This document shows, in pieces, positions 36,949 through 45,429 of a stretch of 64,000 bases of DNA (position 1 is the stretch's first letter; the number at the start of each line of letters is the position of its first letter). The stretch comes from Nitrospira sp. (GTDB lineage: Bacteria; Nitrospirota; Nitrospiria; Nitrospirales; Nitrospiraceae), in assembly GCA_024331045.1 (NCBI GenBank), contig JANDJC010000001.1, positions 1-64,000 of the forward strand, read 5' to 3'. The position numbers were made by a program, and so were the translations under genes. Below the pieces are notes generated by a model. That model was not told where the DNA came from. It made no database searches and saw only the letters and a list, made by a program, of their open reading frames with translations.

Positions 36949-38499
36949 TCATTCACCTCCCTCCGACTTGACCGTTTGCACGATGCGCCATCTCCCGTAC
37001 TCTCCGATCACCACCGACAGGGTCGTCGCAGCAAGGATACAGCCGAGCACCAGCGGAACGGCCCAAAGTTGCCACCAGGGAGCATCGGGCGCCACAGCAT
37101 AGGGACGTGGCCACGCGATATTGACGAATTCAAACACCGACCAGAGAAACGCCACCGTATTGATCAGAAGTCCCCACGAGCCCAACTTCAGGTGACCCAC
37201 CGAGGGATCCCACCGACCAGTCAGCCTGCTATAGAGCCCGACTCCCGTGGTCATCGCGAACATGGCGTAGAGCCCTCCCGTGCCAAACGCCAGCACCGTG
37301 GCAACCGCTTCGTCATTGAGCCCGAACAACAATCCGAGCGTGGCCCAGGTAACGGTGAAGAGGACGGCACGGCGCGGCGCGCCCTCCACGGTGAGTTGAC
37401 TCAAGGCCGCCGGAAGGCTTCCCTCGCGAGCCATCGAAAAGACGATCCGGGACGTGTAGCGGACCATCGACGCCCCACACGCCAGAAACGCCACCAGCAC
37501 GATGGCCAGGAACGGAGTTTCCGCCCAGGCTCCGAAATTGTCGACAATCACGGGCGTGACGGGGTCTGACGCGGCGCTGGTCACGGCCAAACGGTCTCGA
37601 TGCACACTGAGCGTGAGAGCAGCGGAATTGAAGAGCACCACGCTCCCAACCATGCAGAGCGAGAAGAAGATCGCGCGCGGCACCATCCGTTTGGGGTCGT
37701 GTGTTTCTTCAGCGATGGTCGAGCAGGCATCGAAGCCGATGAAGGCCCATCCCGATATCGCGAGCGCCGCCAAAAATGCGGCGGTTTTACTGGGCGCGGT
37801 CCCGGTCCCAAGATGCGCGAACAGCTCCGAGAATTCGTGCTGCCGGAAAAAGAGGAACAGCAGAAGCGCGACACCAAACGAACCGACGATTTCCGCATAG
37901 ACGCCGAGAGAGATGAGCAGCTTAAAGACCGAGACGTGGACCAGGTTGAGCACGGTACAGAGCAGCATAAACACTGCCCCCCACAGAACCAGGTTCAAGC
38001 CCGTTTCACTGTTGGATCCCCAAAAAATCGCCAGCCAGATCCCGCCGGTATAGGCGGTGGTGGTCAGCATCGCAATCGTGGAGCTGATATAAATGGCGCC
38101 GGCATACGTGCCTGTGATGTCGCCGCCGAGCTGCCTTGCCCACTTGTACGCACCTCCCGCAATCGGGATCTGCGAGGACAGTTCCGCGTAGACCGTCGCG
38201 ACCAGCAACTGCATCACCAAACAGAGGGCGAGGGCGGGAAACCATCCGCCTCCGGCGACGACCGTCTGAACGCCGATAATGGCGTAGAGCCCCGCCACCG
38301 GGGAGACCGTCGCAAACCCAATGGTCAGACTGTTCCAAAGACTGAGACTCCGATGGAGCGTCGGAGTACTCCTTGCTTCGGGGGGAGGAATATCCGATTG
38401 GTTTTCTTGGGAGAGCGCGCCAGCCCCTTTGATGGCAATCGTCCCCACCTCGGGCTCAGAAGACCTATCGGGGAAAGGATCGTTGGGCTGGATATGCAT
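36949..38499 (-). CDS. APC-superfamily permease, probable guanidine importer
   Basis: About 516 residues from the ATG at 38499, which has AGGGAG 8 bases upstream; the TTG at 38529 in the track lies in the leader RNA. Twelve or more predicted membrane helices follow a polar N-terminal tail of about 40 residues. Conserved APC features are NSLTIGFATVSPVAGLYAIIG in helix 1, IPIAGGAYKWARQLGG after helix 2, and WAFIGFDACSTIAEETHDPKRMVPRA in the middle. These permeases carry amino acids, amines and related cations. Position directly behind a guanidine riboswitch and 86 bases before gdmH makes guanidinium the likely cargo; that part is inference. Confidence 0.85.
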   Translation of the reverse strand: MHIQPNDPFPDRSSEPEVGTIAIKGAGALSQENQSDIPPPEARSTPTLHRSLSLWNSLTIGFATVSPVAGLYAIIGVQTVVAGGGWFPALALCLVMQLLVATVYAELSSQIPIAGGAYKWARQLGGDITGTYAGAIYISSTIAMLTTTAYTGGIWLAIFWGSNSETGLNLVLWGAVFMLLCTVLNLVHVSVFKLLISLGVYAEIVGSFGVALLLFLFFRQHEFSELFAHLGTGTAPSKTAAFLAALAISGWAFIGFDACSTIAEETHDPKRMVPRAIFFSLCMVGSVVLFNSAALTLSVHRDRLAVTSAASDPVTPVIVDNFGAWAETPFLAIVLVAFLACGASMVRYTSRIVFSMAREGSLPAALSQLTVEGAPRRAVLFTVTWATLGLLFGLNDEAVATVLAFGTGGLYAMFAMTTGVGLYSRLTGRWDPSVGHLKLGSWGLLINTVAFLWSVFEFVNIAWPRPYAVAPDAPWWQLWAVPLVLGCILAATTLSVVIGEYGRWRIVQTVKSEGGE

Positions 38500-38534
38500 A
38501 ACGTCGGCTCCCTGCGGGCTTTTTCCCAAAAGGC

Positions 38535-38552
38535 CATGTACCGTCGTACATG
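38535..38552 (-). promoter_or_regulatory. Hairpin in the riboswitch expression platform
   Basis: CATGTAC and GTACATG pair around GACG immediately after the aptamer. A second possible pairing (GGGAAAAAGCCC) lies closer to the ribosome binding site. No T-run follows, so control of translation start is more likely than termination. Confidence 0.4.
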
Positions 38553-38655
38553 ATCTCCCGGGCTTTTATCCCTCCGTGGAGCCCCGTTATGCGAGGCCGA
38601 AAACTCTTGGCCCAGACGCTTTCTTTTACGAGAAAGCCGGAACCCTAGTTTTCCT
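38551..38655 (-). ncRNA. Guanidine-I riboswitch (ykkC class, subtype 1)
   Basis: On the minus strand the leader contains, in order, the ykkC hallmarks CTAGGGTTCCGG, CTGGGCCAAGAG (consensus is close to CTGGTCCGAGAG) and ACGGAGGGATAAAAGCCCG followed by GGAGA. The spacing fits the aptamer of about 100 nucleotides. It starts about 13 nucleotides after the predicted transcription start and ends about 50 bases before the permease ATG. Guanidine binding to this class turns expression on. The downstream genes are a permease and a guanidinase, so the subtype is very probably the guanidine-binding one and not a ppGpp or PRPP variant. Boundaries are approximate. Confidence 0.9.
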
Positions 38656-38674
38656 TTTGGATATGTTTCGCAGG

Positions 38675-38703
38675 ATCTTATTGGTCCATCCCAACAAAGT
38701 CAA
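38675..38703 (-). promoter_or_regulatory. Sigma70-like promoter of the guanidine operon
   Basis: TTGACT and TAAGAT are exactly 17 bases apart on the minus strand. The predicted start, near 38668, lies just upstream of the riboswitch aptamer. Confidence 0.55.
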
Positions 38704-38719
38704 GCCCAACAAAGTCATG
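38690..38719. repeat. 15-bp tandem repeat overlapping the guanidine operon -35 element
   Basis: cccaacaaagtca occurs at 38690-38702 and 38705-38717, period 15. The -35 hexamer falls in the proximal copy, and the same TGACT sequence is present in the distal copy. Confidence 0.8.
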
Positions 38720-38873
38720 CCTTCCTTCCTTGGAGGTTTCTAGAGATGTACAAGAACGACTTTTACCGACGTACCACCTCGCCCGCATCAAGCGATTGTG
38801 CTAGCATGCCCCCTCCTTCTCATATCTCGCTTATGTCTCGCGCGTGAAGACCGTTGCGTCAAGGCCGACGATC

Positions 38874-39902
38874 ATGACTTCGCTCTCTTCCGCCTCCGCT
38901 TCCGACTATCGGTTTCTGTTCCTCATGATCCCGTCACTGTTCATCCCATCGCTTGCGATCGGTTTGTTTGAATTCAGCTCCAACATCACGGTGGACAATT
39001 TTCACTATCTGACGAACCGGCTGATGCACCCTGACTCAGAACGCTCCACTCATTCTTTCAATCCCTCCCACTTTCTGGTGGAGGTCAAAGCACGGTACCT
39101 CTGGCTCACCACCGTCGTCATCATGCTGGTCGCCGGACTCTATGCCTCGATTCTCTGCGGGATGATTGTGTATCAATCTCATCCGCGACCACGGATGGCC
39201 GTGGTCGCGGGGGTCGGCACCATCCTCGCCGCAATGGGACTCTTCTCTCTCTTGGCGCTGGATGAAACCCATACGCTTTATCGGGTGGTGTTCGTCTTCA
39301 GTTACGAGAACCTGCGCCAAGCCGGCCCCGAGCGAATCAGCCCGGAACTCTTGCGCTATGCCAAGACCGTGGTTTCCCTCATCAATGTGGAGGCCGTCGT
39401 GGTGCCGGTGGTGGCGATTCTGGCCGCTTGCAGCACGCTCGCTCCTCCGCTCACGGGTGATCAAGCCGACCCTGATTTTTGTGCGACGCAGATGAAACGA
39501 CTGAAGGAAGTCCTGGGCGCGTCCTCGGCTGTCCTCGTGGCGGGAGTCCTCCCTATGGGGGCCTGGCTTCGATGGCCGGCGGCGTTGATCTCCGACAAGG
39601 CCGCGCACGAAGCGGTACTTGGAGCGGCTATGGCCGTCACGCTTTTTGGGGGCGTCACCTTCACCTTGATGTTGGTATCCACCTCCCTTCCCGCCGCCTT
39701 CATCCTGGCGAAACGAGCACAAGCTCTCTTACAAGCCGACCCCGACACCCGGTCTCCCTCGGCTCAGGAAGCGTGGCTCAAACAGCACGGTCTGTTTCTG
39801 TCGTTGCACGATCACGTTCCTCAATTCGGCCTGATGTTGGCTCCTCTGTTGGCAAGTCCCTTGAGCTCTCTTCTGCTCGCTCCCCTTGCCCCCTCCGGGT
39901 AA
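38874..39902 (+). CDS. Multi-pass membrane protein of unknown function
   Basis: About 342 residues from the ATG at 38874 (the GTG at 38844 adds ten). At least five predicted membrane helices: LFLMIPSLFIPSLAIGLFEF, LWLTTVVIMLVAGLYASILCG, MAVVAGVGTILAAMGLFSLLAL, VEAVVVPVVAILAACST and LGAAMAVTLFGGVTFTLML. Loops carry no metal or catalytic motif. It stands alone between the riboswitch operon (divergent) and the methyltransferase (convergent). Not recognised. Confidence 0.6.
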   Translation: MTSLSSASASDYRFLFLMIPSLFIPSLAIGLFEFSSNITVDNFHYLTNRLMHPDSERSTHSFNPSHFLVEVKARYLWLTTVVIMLVAGLYASILCGMIVYQSHPRPRMAVVAGVGTILAAMGLFSLLALDETHTLYRVVFVFSYENLRQAGPERISPELLRYAKTVVSLINVEAVVVPVVAILAACSTLAPPLTGDQADPDFCATQMKRLKEVLGASSAVLVAGVLPMGAWLRWPAALISDKAAHEAVLGAAMAVTLFGGVTFTLMLVSTSLPAAFILAKRAQALLQADPDTRSPSAQEAWLKQHGLFLSLHDHVPQFGLMLAPLLASPLSSLLLAPLAPSG

Positions 39903-39976
39903 AACCGACGCGGAGCGTCCGGCTCATCACCGACGACAAGGTGCGCAGGATGGACCTCGGTTCATGGCCGGTCATG

Positions 39977-41416
39977 TCACCGGCAGGTGAAGTGGCAATA
40001 CTCGACGGGACTTGGAGGAGCATGCAACACCATGCCGATGGCATCCGGGTCGTACCCGATCTCCTCTAGATCTTTCCGTGCGCGGGCAAGTTCTTCTTCC
40101 GTGACGTAGGCGACGGTGTCAGGAACTCCGTCGTCTTTCAAAGAACGCACAAGGGCGCTCAATGTTTCGCGCTCCTCCGGCGGGACGTCCTTCGGCAGCG
40201 GGAAATCAATCCGCCGGCGGTAGGGGCTCACGTATGTCTCGTTCAACGCCTTGATTGTTTTCAGCGCGAGTCGATCCTGTTCCCATCGCTGGAGCCTCGG
40301 GCCAGCGGACGGATGCACGGCCAGCAGATCCATGAGCGTGATAACATTGGTATTCAACGATCGGCCAATAAATTCACGCTGCGGCTCAAGCATCACCTCT
40401 GTGAATCCGAGATAGCGGGCCACTGCTTCCACCAAGGCAAAATTGATCATGAAACTGTACTGCCCGCCAAACTGGCCATAGCAGGGTTTGTTAGGGTCGT
40501 TGAGCACCTTGAGATCTCCCGCACCGGCGTCAAAGGCGCTGAAGCCGACGGCGTTGGGCGCCAGGAGCCGTTTGGCTTCCTTTAAGGTCGCAAAGGCGCC
40601 GAGGTTGACCGGCACCAACACCTGTGGGTCGATCGATTGGAAAAACTCCACAATGGTTTTTCGGTAGGGGACCTGCTTCCATTCGACCGGCCGAAGCTCT
40701 TTCTCCCACACCAGCTCATCAAGAAAGAGAGGATACCGTTTCAAGGAATCGATGTCTTTCGCTTCAAAGGCCCTAACAAAGGCTGACCACTCAGGCATGT
40801 TGCCATACAGCGTTCCGCTTACATTCGGCCGAACGTGCTCCTCTTCAAGGTCCCCACCGTTCTTGGCCAACAGCTTGGTTGGCAGATCGTTCCACAACTC
40901 GTTGCAGATGATCCGATCGACCGTTCCATCGCCCACCCCCGCCACCTGTTCGATTGAACCGCAATAAACCTCCACACGGTCCCGATGATCCGCCAGATCG
41001 GGGTGGGCCAATGCCCCTTCCAAAACAGCCTCGTCCCAATCGACCATGACATACCGGACGTGGGGATACACCCTGCCTTCTCGATCCAGGGTTTTGAGAT
41101 GGCAAAGAAAACATGCGGCGAGATTCCCATTGCCAGGTCCCAACTCCATCACCATCAAACATGAGTCGTCGTTTGTCACCCGACTGCTGGTCGATGGATG
41201 ACGATGGGCGGCCTTCTCGCGCCTCACGACTTTTTCATAGTAGTCAGCGGCGAGCGCATGGGCCAGACGATAGTCCGCCGAAGCGAATGTTTGATAATAG
41301 GATCGGAGCCTATCCCCTCGCAGCGCATAGAAGATGCGGTTCACATGGGCCTGCCACTGGTCAAGCGGCTTGAAGTCCCCGATTGGCTGCGGAAGGTCGT
41401 CGATCGCTTGTAACAT
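39977..41416 (-). CDS. SAM-dependent methyltransferase, MidA (DUF185)-like
   Basis: 479 residues, soluble. An N-terminal helical part (QWQAHVNRIFYALRGDRLRSYYQTFASADYRLAHALAADYY) leads to SAM motif I (MVMELGPGNGNLAACFL) and the acidic strand end YVMVDWDEAVLEGAL. RIICNELWNDLPTKLL resembles the ELLDALP block of MidA/NDUFAF7 methyltransferases. A further 200 residues without a known domain follow. The substrate is probably a protein, by analogy. It converges with the membrane protein gene. Confidence 0.65.
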   Translation of the reverse strand: MLQAIDDLPQPIGDFKPLDQWQAHVNRIFYALRGDRLRSYYQTFASADYRLAHALAADYYEKVVRREKAAHRHPSTSSRVTNDDSCLMVMELGPGNGNLAACFLCHLKTLDREGRVYPHVRYVMVDWDEAVLEGALAHPDLADHRDRVEVYCGSIEQVAGVGDGTVDRIICNELWNDLPTKLLAKNGGDLEEEHVRPNVSGTLYGNMPEWSAFVRAFEAKDIDSLKRYPLFLDELVWEKELRPVEWKQVPYRKTIVEFFQSIDPQVLVPVNLGAFATLKEAKRLLAPNAVGFSAFDAGAGDLKVLNDPNKPCYGQFGGQYSFMINFALVEAVARYLGFTEVMLEPQREFIGRSLNTNVITLMDLLAVHPSAGPRLQRWEQDRLALKTIKALNETYVSPYRRRIDFPLPKDVPPEERETLSALVRSLKDDGVPDTVAYVTEEELARARKDLEEIGYDPDAIGMVLHAPPSPVEYCHFTCR

Positions 41417-41647
41417 GGGTCAGGCTGGGAGCAGCATGTGGAGTAGTAAAATCCTAGCAAAGGGCCAGACGGAGCCGCAACGGGATTCCCGCGATCGCGT
41501 CCCACCCCCACGTTCTTCAGCCGCCAGATTCTCACAACAACGGCTGAACAACGTCGCGGCATCGTCGCGCAACCAACTAGGTTGACGACTCAGGCTGACC
41601 GCAACGCCCTTGACGGGTCGTACGATGGTCGGTATAGGTGGCCGAGC

Positions 41648-42220
41648 ATGATGGCTCACAAGAACAAGACTCTCCTCCTTAGCACCTTTGCCGTCATTAC
41701 CTGGGCTGGCCTGGTTGCTCCAGCATCAACTCAAGAACTGCCCCTGACTGAAAACGTTCCGATCTCGGAGTTCCAAAACCGCACCGAGGATGTTAAAGGT
41801 TATGACTTCGATGCGCCGCCGGAAGGACTGTTCCGCTCCATCACGACGGCGGAAAGCTTCGAAGAGGAGATCGGCCATCTGCGCACGCATGAGATTGTCC
41901 CCGTCCGGCCAACTGACCAGTTTCCGCCCGACATCCCAGCCGTTTTCATCGTATTTGCCCTCCATCAGCACTACCAAGGATTCAACATTTTTGGCCGCTG
42001 CTTTCCCGAAACCGTACCCGGCCTGTCGCGCGAAACGCTCATAAGCGAAGACGTCGTCCATATCACACTCGAAGACAATAGTGGCTATCTCTCCCTCCGC
42101 CGTCCTGCCGGAGGATGGCGCCCCGGCCGCTACAGAGTCGAGATCCATGTCGGCGAAGAAGTCAACGAATTGAGCTTGATGGGCACCATGCGGTTCACGA
42201 TCGTGAACCCATCCCCCTAA
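41648..42220 (+). CDS. Exported protein of unknown function
   Basis: 190 residues from the first ATG of an ATGATG pair at 41648. A signal peptide (about 1-30, cleaved near PASTQ) is followed by a beta-rich mature part (FIVFALHQHYQGFNIFGRCFPE; GWRPGRYRVEIHVGEEVNELSLMGTMRFTIV) that looks like an immunoglobulin-type sandwich. Periplasmic or surface location is likely. No family recognised. Confidence 0.6.
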   Translation: MMAHKNKTLLLSTFAVITWAGLVAPASTQELPLTENVPISEFQNRTEDVKGYDFDAPPEGLFRSITTAESFEEEIGHLRTHEIVPVRPTDQFPPDIPAVFIVFALHQHYQGFNIFGRCFPETVPGLSRETLISEDVVHITLEDNSGYLSLRRPAGGWRPGRYRVEIHVGEEVNELSLMGTMRFTIVNPSP

Positions 42221-42336
42221 CGCCCCATGGGTCAGTGGCGTGGGGGCTCGTTTGACCCCTCCCCTCCCTTTCGTTAGAATGCGCGTCAAGTGATGGAAGG
42301 TCTCCCACGATCCACCGTCGGAGCGTCCCTGGCACC

Positions 42337-43074
42337 ATGGCACCGCCGCTCACACCCTGGGTCTCCGTCATCGTTCCCATCAAGGACGAACGGGACAATC
42401 TCTCGCCCCTGGCGACTAGCCTGCTGAAGGTATTGGATTCCCACGAACAGTCTCGGTTGAGACCGTTCGAAGTGATTTTCGTGGACGACGGCAGCACCGA
42501 CGGCAGTGCCGAAGAACTTGATCGGCTTGCAGCACTTCATCCCCAGCTCAAGGTGTTTCATTTTGATCGCAATTACGGCAAGACCTGCGCGCTGGATGCC
42601 GGATTCCGCCAATCCTCGGGGGACCTGATCGTCCAGATCGACGGAGATCTCCAGCAAGACAGCGAGGATATTTTGAAACTCCTGCCCTTGACGGCCACCT
42701 ACGACTTGGTCTGCGGCTGGCGGCAGGAACGGCAAGACGGCTTCGTCAAGAAAGTCTCCTCCCGCATTGCCAATATGGTCCGTAACTGGGTGACGCACGA
42801 CGGGGTGCATGACACGGGATGCCCGCTCAAAGTTTTTCGGCGTCCTGTGCTGGAACGTATCTGCCTCTACGAAGGCATGCATCGGTTTTTCCCAGCCCTA
42901 GCGTTGATGTATGGCTTCACCGTGACAGAAGTGCCGGTTCGGCACTATCCCCGTATCCACGGACGTTCGAAATATGGTATGGGCAATCGACTGTTTGCAT
43001 CCCTCTATGATTTGATTGCCGTGCGGTGGATGCAGCGGCGCATCTTACGGTACAAATTTAGAGAGCCGGTGTGA
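42337..43074 (+). CDS. Glycosyltransferase family 2 (dolichol-phosphate mannosyltransferase-like)
   Basis: 245 residues. GT-A fold motifs: WVSVIVPIKDERDNL, VIFVDDGSTDGS, NYGKTCALDAGF and the metal-binding DGDLQQD. It lacks the C-terminal membrane helices of ArnC/DPM-type long forms. It should transfer a sugar from a nucleotide donor to polyprenyl phosphate, supplying the ArnT-like enzyme encoded two genes on. It is about 94 bases upstream of the LAB_N gene. Confidence 0.87.
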   Translation: MAPPLTPWVSVIVPIKDERDNLSPLATSLLKVLDSHEQSRLRPFEVIFVDDGSTDGSAEELDRLAALHPQLKVFHFDRNYGKTCALDAGFRQSSGDLIVQIDGDLQQDSEDILKLLPLTATYDLVCGWRQERQDGFVKKVSSRIANMVRNWVTHDGVHDTGCPLKVFRRPVLERICLYEGMHRFFPALALMYGFTVTEVPVRHYPRIHGRSKYGMGNRLFASLYDLIAVRWMQRRILRYKFREPV

Positions 43075-43167
43075 CACACCCTGTTGTTCTTTCTCTCAGT
43101 CTCGATTCCTCCGCCGATTTCCGAGAAACAGCCGGTGCAGCGCCTGGCCAGTGATGCCTCAACCTCT

Positions 43168-43482
43168 ATGTTGACCACGGACGCGATTTGGGTCGGGATC
43201 GGATTCTTAGGCCAAGGGCTATTCTTTGGCCGATGGGTGGTCCAATGGATTCTGTCGGAGAAACACGCCCGGAGCGAGGTGCCTCTGTCGTTTTGGTACA
43301 TGAGTCTGTTCGGGGGCTTGATCACGCTCGCCTACGCCCTCTATCGTCAGGATCCAGTCTTTATCGCAGGCCAAGGTCTGGGATCCGTCGTCTATATCCG
43401 CAATCTCATGCTCATCCATCGTGCCAACCGCCGTGCCAGCAACGCGCGACCTTCACCTGACACTCCATCTCCTCAAGCCTAA
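43168..43482 (+). CDS. LAB_N-domain membrane protein (lipid A biosynthesis N-terminal domain)
   Basis: 104 residues from the ATG at 43168, consisting mostly of the LAB_N domain with three predicted membrane helices: WVGIGFLGQGLFFGRWVVQW, SFWYMSLFGGLITLAYALYR and PVFIAGQGLGSVVYIRNLML. In some bacteria this domain is fused to LpxB; alone it clusters with ArnT/GT2 genes, as here. The track start at 43084 is not conserved. Probable role in presenting lipid-linked sugars. Confidence 0.8.
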   Translation: MLTTDAIWVGIGFLGQGLFFGRWVVQWILSEKHARSEVPLSFWYMSLFGGLITLAYALYRQDPVFIAGQGLGSVVYIRNLMLIHRANRRASNARPSPDTPSPQA

Positions 43483-43495
43483 ACACTCCTTAGCT

Positions 43496-45361
43496 ATGAT
43501 CCCCGCGCAGCTTACCAATTTCACTCCCTCCGCTGCTTCGCCTTCCCCTCATCGAGAGGAGGGTGCTCCGCTCTCTGATCGTCCGTCCAACACGCTCATC
43601 CTAGCGGCCATTCTGCTCGCCCTGTCGCTTCTCCTTCTCTTTGCGGGATTAGGCGACATGGGCCTCACCGACCGCGACGAAGGGCGGAACGCGGAGGCCG
43701 GCCGCGAGATGTTTGTGTCCGGCGACCTGATCACGCCAACGTTCAACGGCGAACTGCGCGTGGCCAAACCGGTGTTCATCTATTGGCTTATGACCTTCTC
43801 CTATCAGCTCTTCGGCGTCAACGAATTCGCCGCAAGGGCTCCCTCGGCCATCTTTGGCGTCGCCTCGGTACTTATGCAGTTTTTTTTCCTCTCTCGGATA
43901 CGAGGACACGCGGTGGGGTTTGCCGGCGCCTTCATGTTGCTGCTGAACATCGAGATGTTGGCGCTGGGGCGCATGGCTATTACCGACAGTGTACTGATCT
44001 TTTTCACCACTCTCTCGCTCTACGGGTTTTGGCTGGGCTTGCACGGAACAGGCAGAGCACGCCATTGGATGTGGAGCTTCTATGGAGGCATGGCTATCGC
44101 AACCCTCACGAAGGGACCGGTCGGTTTCATTGTGCCACTGTTGGCAGGCGGACTGTACCTCTCAACGACACGGCGTTGGGGACAATTCTGGCGACACGGC
44201 CTGCCTGTGGCTGGCACGATCGTGTTTGCAGCCCTAACGATTCCCTGGTATGCCGCCATGGTGATCATCCACGGCGATGCCTACAGTTCGCAGGCTAAAC
44301 TTCACACCGTCGGCCGCTTCCTCAGTCCAATGGAAGGACACGGAGCGGGGCCATGGTTTTATTTCCCCGTGTTGCTGCTTGGGTTCTTCCCCTGGAGTAC
44401 CCTGTTGCCAGCCTCACTGTATCAAACCTATCTCGACTGGCGATCTCGACGACCAGCGATGGGGCCGGAGTCCACCACTCCCACGACAGCCATCCCACCG
44501 CATTGCCATTCCGCCTATTCCATGGGGGGCACAGCGAGGAGCGATGACCTGGAATGGTTCGCCGCCCTCTGGCTCATTGGAACGTTTGTCTTCTTTACCT
44601 TGTCATCAACCCGCCTGCCGCACTACATCGGCCCACTCTTTCCCGCCGCGTCGATCTTGGTCTCTTGTTATTGGTTCCGGTCAATGGACGAGCCGCTTGC
44701 CAAAAGATTCCGCTGGTCGCTCCACGCTATGACGTTCATTGGCTACCTCCTGGCGATTGGATTGGCCTCCCTGCCCATGATTTACGAAAAAATTTCCGGC
44801 AAGCTGGTCGGCGAATTTCCACTCGCCACCCAATTCCAACTGGGAATCGGTCCGTACCTCGCCGCGGCATCGGTGTTGATCGGCATGGGACTAATCCGAT
44901 TCTTCGGATTCCATCAGAACAAACGACAGGTGGTACTGGGAGTCGCCGGAGGAACGGTCGCGGTCGTGTTTCTGTTGACCATCTTTACCGTCATTCCAGG
45001 AATCAACCGCTATGCCATCGCCCCTCCTCAGGAATTGGCCGCCATCGCCGGCCTGAATCTCGGTCCAACCGATCAACTGATCGCCTATGGAACGACGAGA
45101 CCCTCGTTCACGTTTTACGCGCAACGCAAGGTCCTGTTTATCGCACGGGGTGAAACCGATCGGCTCGCGGCCACCTTGACCTACCCCGGTCGCATCATGA
45201 TCCTCTTGCGTGAAGATCTCCAGAGCGCACTGCCGGAAGAAGCTTCTGCTTTTCAACCGGTTCTAAAACGCCACGGCTACGTATTGCTGGCGAACCAACC
45301 GATGGTGTCGATCCCTGAATCCGCTCGGCAGGCCACACCACCTCCCATCCCGCCTCACTGA
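43496..45361 (+). CDS. ArnT-like GT39-family glycosyltransferase (lipid A modification)
   Basis: 621 residues from the ATG at 43496. About twelve predicted membrane helices and the GT39/ArnT signature near the N-terminus: LTDRDEGRNAEAGREM, with the catalytic acidic residue in the first periplasmic loop. AKPVFIYWLMTFSYQLFG and ARAPSAIFGV are typical. The enzyme moves a sugar from polyprenyl phosphate to lipid A or a protein on the periplasmic side. It ends a three-gene run (GT2, LAB_N, ArnT). Confidence 0.87.
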   Translation: MIPAQLTNFTPSAASPSPHREEGAPLSDRPSNTLILAAILLALSLLLLFAGLGDMGLTDRDEGRNAEAGREMFVSGDLITPTFNGELRVAKPVFIYWLMTFSYQLFGVNEFAARAPSAIFGVASVLMQFFFLSRIRGHAVGFAGAFMLLLNIEMLALGRMAITDSVLIFFTTLSLYGFWLGLHGTGRARHWMWSFYGGMAIATLTKGPVGFIVPLLAGGLYLSTTRRWGQFWRHGLPVAGTIVFAALTIPWYAAMVIIHGDAYSSQAKLHTVGRFLSPMEGHGAGPWFYFPVLLLGFFPWSTLLPASLYQTYLDWRSRRPAMGPESTTPTTAIPPHCHSAYSMGGTARSDDLEWFAALWLIGTFVFFTLSSTRLPHYIGPLFPAASILVSCYWFRSMDEPLAKRFRWSLHAMTFIGYLLAIGLASLPMIYEKISGKLVGEFPLATQFQLGIGPYLAAASVLIGMGLIRFFGFHQNKRQVVLGVAGGTVAVVFLLTIFTVIPGINRYAIAPPQELAAIAGLNLGPTDQLIAYGTTRPSFTFYAQRKVLFIARGETDRLAATLTYPGRIMILLREDLQSALPEEASAFQPVLKRHGYVLLANQPMVSIPESARQATPPPIPPH

Positions 45362-45429
45362 CCCCCCCAGCTTCCAGGAACAGGTGCCCCGACTGCGTCG
45401 GCAAGGCTCGACGCTTTCTTTAGCCAACA

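Noticed and set aside
37600-38553. 317-aa plus-strand frame
   Set aside because: Antisense to the APC permease and extremely charged; a shadow.
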